DNA from: an uncultured Bacteroidales bacterium
GTDB lineage: Bacteria; Bacteroidota; Bacteroidia; Bacteroidales; F082
Direction: 5' to 3'
Assembly: GCA_946184615.1 (NCBI GenBank)
Contig: CAMHFN010000003.1
Coordinates: 1-64,000, forward strand
DNA length: 64,000 nt
Shown here: in pieces, positions 1 through 6,368 of the stretch
How the letters are laid out: every line of letters starts with the position of its first letter
Position numbering within the stretch: the stretch's first letter is position 1
Translations under genes and position numbers: made by a program
The notes under the pieces: generated by a model
The model's database searches: none
Told to the model about the DNA's origin: nothing
Seen by the model: only the letters and a program-made list of their open reading frames with translations

Positions 1-55
1 TCTTGGGTGTCAATAGTGGTGACACCTACGACACCTACGGCACCACTACCTCGGA

Positions 56-89
56 GTTTTAAGTGATTGATTATTGAGGGGGATCAATG
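56..89 (+). repeat. Array repeat 1
   Basis: Exact 34-bp consensus. Confidence 0.97.
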
Positions 90-119
90 TTTGTACTTTC
101 ATTTTTTTCTGTTTTAATG

Positions 120-262
120 TTGTATTATTCAAAAGTTTTGTATTTTTGTACTTGAGTTTGTGCGAGACCAGAAAAACAAAGCTCGGTGCAAGCAGAGCCG
201 GGGGGCGGTTATAAGAGACTCAGTAAATGTGGTCACTGTTTCGCATAAACTCACTGCTTTTT
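120..262 (+). ncRNA. Putative structured RNA, family A (cassette 1), with its own promoter
   Basis: TTGTAT (120) and TATTTTTG (141-148); helix GAGTTTGTGCGA (154-165)/TCGCATAAACTC (241-252) plus GACCA/TGGTC; core ACAAAGCTCGGTGCAAGCAGAGCCG shared with cassette 7. Confidence 0.6.
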
Positions 263-346
263 CTTGATTAATAATCCTTCCCTTACTTTTTTATCCCTTA
301 TCGGAAACCATGTGGTGAATTGCAAATCGTTACCTTTGATTTTTCC

Positions 347-380
347 GTTTTAAGTGATTGATTATTGAGGGGGATCAATG
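347..380 (+). repeat. Array repeat 2
   Basis: Exact 34-bp consensus. Confidence 0.97.
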
Positions 381-444
381 GATTCGTGCTGCTGGGTCTG
401 GGGCTTGCCCTTGTTGTGGTGTGTCAGTTTTTCTCATGATTTTT

Positions 445-735
445 TCAGTTTTTACTTGTGTTATTGAAAACTTTCCATACTTGACATTTACGCCACAAGC
501 GTATGGGTTGGCTGCCTACATGATCCTCTGTTTCTTCAAAGATCCCATGCTTTGCATTGCGCTCTTCTACGAAAACGTAATGCTTAAATAGGAGGCATTC
601 ATCACGGTGTTGGCATCGCTCCATAACACCGGTCTTGCCATTGTAGCGTAAACCGTCACATTTCCCATGCCCGTATTGTTTTATTTCAAGGGTATTAAGT
701 CCATACTTGTTTTTTAATTCTGTTTTTTTAATCAT
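445..735 (-). CDS. Small phage-type protein of unknown function, complete in cassette 2
   Basis: 96-aa ORF MIKKTELKNKYGLNTLEIKQYGHGKCDG...; the same 5' end recurs truncated in cassettes 6 and 11. Confidence 0.7.
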   Translation of the reverse strand: MIKKTELKNKYGLNTLEIKQYGHGKCDGLRYNGKTGVMERCQHRDECLLFKHYVFVEERNAKHGIFEETEDHVGSQPIRLWRKCQVWKVFNNTSKN

Positions 736-752
736 TTTCTTTCAGTTTTTAC

Positions 753-830
753 TTGCATTATCCAAATAATTTGTATTTTTGCAGTGCGGGAGGAGCGTAC
801 TAAACATTGTTTAGTCCCTCCCGCTCCTCT
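753..830 (+). ncRNA. Putative hairpin RNA, family B (cassette 2)
   Basis: TTGCAT (753) and TATTTTTG (774-781) followed by hairpin GCGGGAGG..ACTAAAC/GTTTAGT.CCTCCCGC (786-824). Confidence 0.5.
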
Positions 831-848
831 TTTATATGCGCGTCCTGA

Positions 849-882
849 GTTTTAAGTGATTGATTATTGAGGGGGATCAATG
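849..882 (+). repeat. Array repeat 3
   Basis: Exact 34-bp consensus; its terminal ATG opens the 83-aa ORF at 880. Confidence 0.97.
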
Positions 883-1131
883 GTGAGTGGCGTTTCGGAA
901 ACGCAGCTGGCCACCATCGCCAAAAACGAGCACAACCTTTGGTGCTACGACGGATATGAAGGCTCGTTTACGGGCTGGCTTGTCCCCTACGTGGAACCAG
1001 GCGATGCAGTGAAAATTATCGACACAGATTATCCGAATAAACAGGGAGTCTATTACGTTACGGGAACTGAAGTAAGCTTCTCTAAAGAGGGTGGAAAACG
1101 TACTGTGAGTTTGGGAAGGAGGCTGTCATGA
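880..1131 (+). CDS. C-terminal fragment of phage late control D / baseplate-type protein, fused in frame to the repeat ATG
   Basis: MVSGVSETQLATIAKNEHNLWCYDGYEGSFTGWLVPYVEPGDAVKIIDTDYPNKQGVYYVTGTEVSFSKEGGKRTVSLGRRLS; paralogous fragments in cassettes 4, 8, 10. Confidence 0.65.
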   Translation: MVSGVSETQLATIAKNEHNLWCYDGYEGSFTGWLVPYVEPGDAVKIIDTDYPNKQGVYYVTGTEVSFSKEGGKRTVSLGRRLS

Positions 1132-1136
1132 AAAAG

Positions 1137-1547
1137 CTATTTTTTCTTTACGTACTTCTTGGCCTGTGGGTCGTATCCTTCGGTAACGAGCACGAACACG
1201 TCGGCCCATTGCCAATCAGTGAGAGCGATGGTGTAGTCCTCCTCACCTTTCTTGGTGACAAACTGCCACTCACCTTTCTTTGGAGCATGGTCGACCACCC
1301 TGACATCGAAGTCATGAGTATGCCCCCGGTTGACGAACCAAACGCATACATCGGGACACTCCTTGTTTATGTCAACAATACGAACTTTGCCATAAACACT
1401 CTGTGTGACGGTCCCGGAAAAGTTGGCCCCATAGTCAGTGACGATGGTAATAGTCTCGTCCTGAAGATGGAACACGGGCCGATCTTGGGCGAAATAGTTT
1501 GCCGCTGCCCGCAAAACGATAACGAGTATAAGAAACATCCTTTTCAT
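1137..1547 (-). CDS. Small secreted beta-strand-repeat protein (DUF6150-like), paralog 1
   Basis: Signal peptide MKRMFLILVIVL...; VYGKVRIVD..CPDVCVWFV..HDFDVRVV..GEWQFVTKKGEEDYTI..ADVFVLVTEGYDP; promoter TATATTTG 4 nt before ATG. Confidence 0.75.
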   Translation of the reverse strand: MKRMFLILVIVLRAAANYFAQDRPVFHLQDETITIVTDYGANFSGTVTQSVYGKVRIVDINKECPDVCVWFVNRGHTHDFDVRVVDHAPKKGEWQFVTKKGEEDYTIALTDWQWADVFVLVTEGYDPQAKKYVKKK

Positions 1548-1574
1548 GACGCAAATATAACAAAAATCTGAAAC

Positions 1575-2060
1575 ATGCCCAGCCCCTACACCGAAATACG
1601 TAACAAAATCCGCGCCATGGTCGGCCAGAAGACCCCGCTGCTGCTCACCGGCAAGGTGGAAAGTGTGGAGGGCGAAACCTGCACCGTATCGATAGGCGAC
1701 CTGAAGCTTACCGGTGTGCGCCTCCGCTCGGTGGTGAATGGCGAGGCATCGAAGCTGCTGGTCACACCCAAGCAAGGCAGCTATGTCACCCTCATCGACC
1801 TGAGCGGCGAGCTTCGCGAGACCGAGGTGATAGGCTACAGCGAGATCGAGACCATCGACATCGAGACCGGTTCCGACATCAACATCAACTGCAACGGCAC
1901 CGTAACCTTCAACGGAGGGCAACATGAAGGGATAGTGATAGCGAAAAACGTAACGGAAAAGCTCAACCTCTTGGAAAAAGAGATAAACAATCTGAAGGAT
2001 GTATTCACCAAGCAATGGACTCCCGTAGTCTATGATGGAGGCGCCTCCTGTTTTAAGTGA
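1575..2060 (+). CDS. Phage baseplate spike / gpV-like protein; stop supplied by repeat 4
   Basis: TPLLLTGKVESVEGETCTVSIGDLKLTGVRLRSVVNGEASKLLVTPKQGSYVTLIDLSGELRETEVIGYSEIE... Confidence 0.65.
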   Translation: MPSPYTEIRNKIRAMVGQKTPLLLTGKVESVEGETCTVSIGDLKLTGVRLRSVVNGEASKLLVTPKQGSYVTLIDLSGELRETEVIGYSEIETIDIETGSDININCNGTVTFNGGQHEGIVIAKNVTEKLNLLEKEINNLKDVFTKQWTPVVYDGGASCFK

Positions 2061-2083
2061 TTGATTATTGAGGGGGATCAATG
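2050..2083 (+). repeat. Array repeat 4
   Basis: Exact 34-bp consensus. Confidence 0.97.
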
Positions 2084-2251
2084 TTCACCGGCTGGCTCAT
2101 TCCCTTTGTGGAGCCAGGTGATGCCGTGAAAATTATCGACACTGACTATCCCGCCAAAGAAGGCACATACTATGTAACTGGAACGGAAGTTAGCTTCTCG
2201 AAAGAGGGTGGAAAGAGAACAATAAGCCTCGGGAGGTGGCTCAGAAAATGA
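2081..2251 (+). CDS. C-terminal fragment of late control D-type protein, starting at the repeat ATG
   Basis: MFTGWLIPFVEPGDAVKIIDTDYPAKEGTYYVTGTEVSFSKEGGKRTISLGRWLRK; paralogous to 880-1131. Confidence 0.65.
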   Translation: MFTGWLIPFVEPGDAVKIIDTDYPAKEGTYYVTGTEVSFSKEGGKRTISLGRWLRK

Positions 2252-2256
2252 AAACG

Positions 2257-2667
2257 TTATTGCTTCTTCTTCACATATTTCTTAGTCAGTGGGTCGTAAC
2301 CCTCGGTGACAAGGATTGCAACATCGGCGGCAAAAATATCAGTGATGCGGATGGTGAAATCCTCCTCCCCCTCACGGGTAACGAACTGCCACTCACCATC
2401 CTTGGGCGCACGGTTAACTACACGGACGTCAAAATCGTGAATTTCACCCCATCTAACGAAACAAACTTGAAGATCTGCCCTTCCATTGGTGATAATGCGC
2501 ACCTTACCATAGATGCTCCGCTTCTCAGAGAGAGAATAACCCACTCCGTACTCCTTATAGTAGGTGAAAGAATCGTCTTCAAGGTGGATTACAGGATCAG
2601 GCTTGGTCTGTCCGAACCCGGACACGGCCACCAAGGCAAAAGCAAGTATGAGAAAAAGCCTCTTCAT
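2257..2667 (-). CDS. Small secreted DUF6150-like protein, paralog 2
   Basis: MKRLFLILAFALVAVSGFGQTKPDPVIHLED...; same architecture as paralog 1. Confidence 0.75.
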   Translation of the reverse strand: MKRLFLILAFALVAVSGFGQTKPDPVIHLEDDSFTYYKEYGVGYSLSEKRSIYGKVRIITNGRADLQVCFVRWGEIHDFDVRVVNRAPKDGEWQFVTREGEEDFTIRITDIFAADVAILVTEGYDPLTKKYVKKKQ

Positions 2668-2694
2668 GCCGCAAATATAACAAATTGTTGAAAC

Positions 2695-3111
2695 ATGGAT
2701 GCCTACACCGAAATAAAAAACAAGATACGTGCCATGCAAGGCCAGCGTACCCCGCTGCTGCTCACCGGCAAGGTGGAGAGTGTGGACGACGAGACCTGCA
2801 CCGTGTCGGTAGGCGACCTGAAGCTTACGGGTGTGCGTCTTCGCTCGGTGGTGAACGGCGAGGCATCGAAGCTGCTCATCACGCCCAAGCAGGGCAGTTT
2901 TGTCACCGTCATCGACCTCAGCGGCGAGCTTCGCGAGACCGAGGTGCTGGGCTACAGCGAGATCGAGGCCATCGACATAGAGACCGGTTCCGACATCAAC
3001 ATCAACTGCAACGGCACCGTAACCTTCAACGGAGGGCAACATGAAGGGATAGTGATAGCTGAAGAAATAAGAAAGAAACTTAACAACCTTGAAAGTGAGA
3101 TCAAGTTTTAA
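2695..3111 (+). CDS. gpV-like baseplate protein truncated by repeat 5, which supplies the stop
   Basis: MDAYTEIKNKIRAMQGQRTPLLLTGKVESVDDETCTVSVGDLKLTG...; stop TAA lies inside the repeat. Confidence 0.65.
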   Translation: MDAYTEIKNKIRAMQGQRTPLLLTGKVESVDDETCTVSVGDLKLTGVRLRSVVNGEASKLLITPKQGSFVTVIDLSGELRETEVLGYSEIEAIDIETGSDININCNGTVTFNGGQHEGIVIAEEIRKKLNNLESEIKF

Positions 3112-3138
3112 GTGATTGATTATTGAGGGGGATCAATG
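3105..3138 (+). repeat. Array repeat 5
   Basis: Exact 34-bp consensus. Confidence 0.97.
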
Positions 3139-3244
3139 TGCAGGTCTCGCCGTCCACGCTCTCCACCTTGCCGGTGAGCAGCAGCGGGGTCTTCTGGCCG
3201 ACCATGGCGCGGATTTTGTTGCGTATCTCGGTGTAGTTATCCAT
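3139..3244 (-). pseudogene. gpV-like N-terminal fragment (about 35 aa), inverted cassette 5
   Basis: Reverse strand MDNYTEIRNKIRAMVGQKTPLLLTGKVESVDGETC, then runs into the repeat. Confidence 0.8.
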
Positions 3245-3263
3245 TTATTGTTATATTTGCGCC

Positions 3264-3665
3264 ATGAAAAGGTTTTTTCTCATACTTGTTTTTGCCTTGG
3301 TAACTGTGTCCGGCTTCGGACAGCTTGACATCGACCGTCGCGTGTGTACCAAGACCTACGGAATGATTTCTGAGGGTCACTCCACCTGGGGAGAGTTTTT
3401 GGTTGTTGACAATGGCTTTGCCAACTTCCATGTTTACGTCAATCCCTGCCATCATTGCCATGACTATGACCTCAATATCACGCTTGTTGACAAGGATCCC
3501 CATTGGGACGAATGGAAGCTTGTGCGAACCACCAATAAGCCCGACGATGAGGTTGTTAAAGTGCGGTTTGTGGATTGTCGCGAAAAAGCCGACTTTGTGA
3601 TCCGCATCGAGAACCCGGAGAAGATCCCGGCGTGGCTGAAGAAGAAAATTGTGATTAATCCTTGA
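3264..3665 (+). CDS. Small secreted DUF6150-like protein, divergent paralog 3
   Basis: MKRFFLILVFALVTVSGFGQ signal peptide; promoter TATATTTGCGCC directly upstream. Confidence 0.7.
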   Translation: MKRFFLILVFALVTVSGFGQLDIDRRVCTKTYGMISEGHSTWGEFLVVDNGFANFHVYVNPCHHCHDYDLNITLVDKDPHWDEWKLVRTTNKPDDEVVKVRFVDCREKADFVIRIENPEKIPAWLKKKIVINP

Positions 3666-3667
3666 TG

Positions 3668-3701
3668 GTTTTAAGTGATTGATTATTGAGGGGGATCAAT
3701 G
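3668..3701 (+). repeat. Array repeat 6
   Basis: Exact 34-bp consensus. Confidence 0.97.
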
Positions 3702-3800
3702 AAAAAAGCCATATCGGATGATATGGCGGAGCGTGCGAGGGTTTCTTATGTTGACCGCAATCACGCATTGCAAAAATACAAATTATTTGGATAATGCAAG
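3702..3800 (-). ncRNA. Possible family-B RNA (cassette 6); alternatively the tail of a + strand phage ORF
   Basis: Minus strand: same promoter TTGCAT..TATTTTTG as cassettes 2/11, then new sequence ending GCCATATC-ATCC-GATATGGC-TTTTTT (terminator-like). Confidence 0.35.
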
Positions 3801-3818
3801 TAAAAACTGAAAGAAAAT

Positions 3819-3899
3819 GATTAAAAAAACAGAATTAAAAAACAAGTATGGACTTAATACCCTTGAAATAAAACAATACGGGCATGGGAAATGTGACGG
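3819..3899 (+). pseudogene. Truncated 5' end of the MIKKTELKNKYG gene
   Basis: MIKKTELKNKYGLNTLEIKQYGHGKCDG, near-identical at DNA level to 445-735, cut by repeat 7. Confidence 0.85.
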
Positions 3900-3933
3900 G
3901 TTTTAAGTGATTGATTATTGAGGGGGATCAATG
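3900..3933 (+). repeat. Array repeat 7
   Basis: Exact 34-bp consensus. Confidence 0.97.
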
Positions 3934-4029
3934 TCGTATCCCTCAAATTGGAGGGAGATGAGATGAAGCTGAAGACCTGGTATGTGCTTCGAGATTCCGA
4001 TAAGAGAAGGGGATTGCTGATAAAAAGAA

Positions 4030-4160
4030 AGCAGTAGGTTACTGCGGGGTATGGAATGTCGCACTTAGACCATTTATTACCGCCCCACGGCACTGCTTGT
4101 ACCGAGCTTTGTTTTAGCACTCCGCAGTAACCACACCTGCAAAAATACAAAACTTTTTAA
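4030..4160 (-). ncRNA. Putative structured RNA, family A (cassette 7)
   Basis: Minus strand TATTTTTG then perfect helix GGTTACTGCGG/CCGCAGTAACC (4122-4132 / 4037-4047) enclosing ACAAAGCTCGGTACAAGCAGTGCCG. Confidence 0.6.
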
Positions 4161-4201
4161 TAATGCAACATTAAAACAAGAAAAAAAGAGGAGGAAAAGG
4201 A

Positions 4202-4387
4202 ATGACCATCGAAGAACTCAAGCAAAAACTGTCCACCCTTAGCGATGACCTGCGCCGCGACTGCGCCAAGATTATCGCCGAGACCTCCACCGAATACTTT
4301 AAGGGCCGCTTCCGAGACAAAGCCTACGACGCACGGCCTTGGCGACGCACGGCCTTGGCGACGCACGGCCTTGGCGACGCACCCTGA
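4202..4387 (+). pseudogene. N-terminal fragment of phage virion morphogenesis (Mu gpG-like) protein
   Basis: MTIEELKQKLSTLSDDLRRDCAKIIAETSTEYFKGRFRDKAYDARPW..., cut by repeat 8. Confidence 0.6.
4328..4382 (+). repeat. Tandem repeat, 16 bp x 3.4 (GACGCACGGCCTTGGC)
   Basis: Three perfect units at 4328, 4344, 4360 plus partial GACGCAC. Confidence 0.95.
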
Positions 4388-4421
4388 GTTTTAAGTGATT
4401 GATTATTGAGGGGGATCAATG
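4388..4421 (+). repeat. Array repeat 8
   Basis: Exact 34-bp consensus. Confidence 0.97.
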
Positions 4422-4465
4422 GTGTAGGGGCTGGGCATGTTTAAGATTTTTGTTATATTTGCGTC

Positions 4466-4867
4466 ATGAAAAGGTTGTTTCTCATACTTGCTTTCGCTTT
4501 GGTAATTGTGTCCGGCTTCGGACAGGACAATCACATTTACCATGCTGCCGACAAGACCATCACCATTGAGACAACCCATGGAGCCAACCTCACGGTTACG
4601 AAAACGCGAAGCGTCTATGGCAAGGTGCGTATCGTTGACAGGAACGAGGAGTGTCCCGATGTGCGTGTATGGTTTGTCGAAAAGGGTCATGTGCATGATT
4701 TCGGTGTCAACGTGGTCAACCATGCACCCAAGGACGGTGAATGGCAGTTTGTCACCAAGAAAGGCGAGGAGGACTACACCATTGGTCTCACAGGGCCGTT
4801 CCAGGCTGATGTTTTCGTGTATGTCCGTTCCGGCTATAATCCACAGACTAAGGAATATGTAAAGTAA
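4466..4867 (+). CDS. Small secreted DUF6150-like protein, paralog 4
   Basis: MKRLFLILAFALVIVSGFGQDNHIYHAADKTITIETTHGANLTVTKTRSVYGKVRIVD... Confidence 0.75.
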   Translation: MKRLFLILAFALVIVSGFGQDNHIYHAADKTITIETTHGANLTVTKTRSVYGKVRIVDRNEECPDVRVWFVEKGHVHDFGVNVVNHAPKDGEWQFVTKKGEEDYTIGLTGPFQADVFVYVRSGYNPQTKEYVK

Positions 4868-4872
4868 CGTTT

Positions 4873-4979
4873 TCATTTACTAAGCCACCTCCCGAGACTT
4901 ACTGTTCTTTTCCCGCCCTCCTTTGAGAAGCTGATTTCTGTACCAGTCACGTAATATACACCTTCCTTTTTTGGATAGT
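4873..4979 (-). pseudogene. C-terminal fragment of late control D-type protein (inverted cassette 8)
   Basis: Reverse strand DYPKKEGVYYVTGTEISFSKEGGKRTVSLGRWLSK*. Confidence 0.75.
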
Positions 4980-5013
4980 GTTTTAAGTGATTGATTATTG
5001 AGGGGGCTCAATG
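4980..5013 (+). repeat. Array repeat 9 (variant GGGGGCTCAATG)
   Basis: One substitution from consensus. Confidence 0.96.
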
Positions 5014-5234
5014 AATGTTTTCGCTTTCAGTTTCAGAATTTTCCGTATCTTTGCTTTCGGAAAGTGTAGGAGCATTCATGCTGGAGGACGTCTGTGTGCC
5101 GCCTTGCTCGGCGTCTTGCGATGCTTCAACGGTTTCGGCAGGCTGTTTAGCCGTAGTATGGCGGTTATACACTTCCTTATTATTCTTACCGTATGAGGTC
5201 TTGAAGATTCCCGCGGTATTTAGGTTTAAGTGAT
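5014..5234 (-). pseudogene. Internal/C-terminal fragment of an unidentified protein (cassette 9)
   Basis: Reverse frame ...NTAGIFKTSYGKNNKEVYNRHTTAKQPAETVEASQDAEQGGTQTSSSMNAPTLSESKDTENSETESENIH with TGA inside the repeat; no start codon. Confidence 0.45.
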
Positions 5235-5268
5235 GTTTTAAGTGATTGATTATTGAGGGGGCTCAATG
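5235..5268 (+). repeat. Array repeat 10 (variant GGGGGCTCAATG), preceded by partial copy GTTTAAGTGAT at 5224-5234
   Basis: Same A->C variant as repeat 9. Confidence 0.96.
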
Positions 5269-5287
5269 TTATTGTTATATTTGCACC

Positions 5288-5707
5288 ATGAAAAGGTTGT
5301 TTCTCATACTTGCTTTCGCCTTGGTAACTATGTCTGGCTTCACCCAAACACGACCGAGGGCCGAGATTGACCTTGAACTTGATCGGTTCACCAGCTACAG
5401 AGTATATGGGGTCAACATTTCTTATTCCGTCACACAAAGCCTTTACGGTAAAGTGCGTATCATTAAGGAGGGACGTCCTGACCTGTATGTTTGTTTTGTC
5501 AAACCTGGCCAGGGACATATGCGTGATGTCCGTGTAGTCAATAGAACTCCAGACCGTTTCAAGGGCGAATGGCAGTTTGTCACCCGAGAGGGCGAGGAAG
5601 ACTTCACTATCCGCATTACAGATGATATTTTCAATGCCGACATTTCCATACTTGTCACCGAGGGTTACGACCCACTGACAAAGAAGTATGTAAAGAGAAA
5701 AAAGTAA
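5288..5707 (+). CDS. Small secreted DUF6150-like protein, paralog 5
   Basis: MKRLFLILAFALVTMSGFTQTRPRAEIDLELDRFTSYRVYGVNISYSVTQSLYGKVRII... Confidence 0.75.
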   Translation: MKRLFLILAFALVTMSGFTQTRPRAEIDLELDRFTSYRVYGVNISYSVTQSLYGKVRIIKEGRPDLYVCFVKPGQGHMRDVRVVNRTPDRFKGEWQFVTREGEEDFTIRITDDIFNADISILVTEGYDPLTKKYVKRKK

Positions 5708-5712
5708 TGTTT

Positions 5713-5771
5713 TCATGACAGCCTCCTTCCCAAACTTACCGTGCGTTTTCCACCCTCTTTCGAGAAGCTGA
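5713..5771 (-). pseudogene. Last 19 codons of late control D-type gene (inverted cassette 10)
   Basis: Reverse strand LSFSKEGGKRTVSLGRRLS*. Confidence 0.75.
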
Positions 5772-5805
5772 GTTTTAAGTGATTGATTATTGAGGGGGAT
5801 CAATG
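5772..5805 (+). repeat. Array repeat 11
   Basis: Exact 34-bp consensus. Confidence 0.97.
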
Positions 5806-5875
5806 CCCATGCCCGTATTGTTTTATTTCAAGGGTATTAAGTCCATACTTGTTTTTTAATTCTGTTTTTTTAATC
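5806..5875 (-). pseudogene. Truncated 5' end of the MIKKTELKNKYG gene (cassette 11)
   Basis: DNA matches the 5' end of 445-735 on the minus strand. Confidence 0.85.
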
Positions 5876-5894
5876 ATTTTCTTTCAGTTTTTAC

Positions 5895-5990
5895 TTGCAT
5901 TATCCAAATAATTTGTATTTTTGCAGTTGTAAGTCTCTCAAACAAAAACGTGTGATTGTAGTTCCACGATGGCGTTTGAGGGACTTACTT
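5895..5990 (+). ncRNA. Putative hairpin RNA, family B (cassette 11)
   Basis: TTGCAT (5895), TATTTTTG (5916-5923), 15-bp helix GTAAGTCTCTCAAAC (5929-5943)/GTTTGAGGGACTTAC (5974-5988) with one G:U. Confidence 0.55.
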
Positions 5991-6014
5991 GTTTATTCCA
6001 TTCAGGACTTTATC

Positions 6015-6047
6015 GTTTTAAGTGATTGATTATTGAGGGGATCAATG
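6015..6047 (+). repeat. Array repeat 12 (one G shorter)
   Basis: GTTTTAAGTGATTGATTATTGAGGGGATCAATG. Confidence 0.96.
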
Positions 6048-6159
6048 AGAAATCGTAAACCTTCTTTGTCGCAGTGACAGCGGTCTGCTAAATCTGGTTT
6101 ATGGCCTGCTGTGCATTGCCGGTGACATTTATTACGAATTGTACGGTGTTGTTCGACAT
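6048..6159 (-). pseudogene. N-terminal fragment of a phage tape-measure-like protein with in-frame TAG
   Basis: MSNNTVQFVINVTGNAQQAINQI*QTAVTATKKVYDFS, cut by repeat 12. Confidence 0.45.
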
Positions 6160-6193
6160 TTTTTATAACTTTGCGGTGTTAAAGTGATTCAAA

Positions 6194-6352
6194 ATGATAG
6201 TCGGGTTGTCATTCTTCATTTTCATGTTCCTATCCGTAACGGCCATTGTCGTTCTTGTTGTAGTGGCAGTCCGTATCCGTCGGAAGCAGAAGTGCCAGCG
6301 GCCAGAGTCCAGGATACAGATTATCGTCAATTTCAAGGAGAATGACCATTAA
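6194..6352 (+). CDS. Small single-TM protein (cassette 12 payload)
   Basis: MIVGLSFFIFMFLSVTAIVVLVVVAVRIRRKQKCQ...; promoter TAACTTTG upstream. Confidence 0.55.
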   Translation: MIVGLSFFIFMFLSVTAIVVLVVVAVRIRRKQKCQRPESRIQIIVNFKENDH

Positions 6353-6368
6353 TCCTTTACCAACTTTT

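Noticed and set aside
1128-1571. 147-aa + strand ORF (MKKLFFLYVLLGLWVVSFG...)
   Set aside because: Antisense of the DUF6150-like gene; its sibling ORFs at 2236 and on the minus strand at 4403 and 5186 are likewise antisense.
1137-2081. Long minus-strand ORFs (e.g. 314 aa, 261 aa, 205 aa) as single proteins
   Set aside because: They read through the open minus frame of the repeat (MIPLNNQSLKT) and antisense of gpV; real genes start at the internal MKR signal peptides.
5011-5233. + strand ORFs in cassette 9 as genes
   Set aside because: The minus frame has more coding-like composition; the TATCTTTG promoter match on the + strand could be chance.
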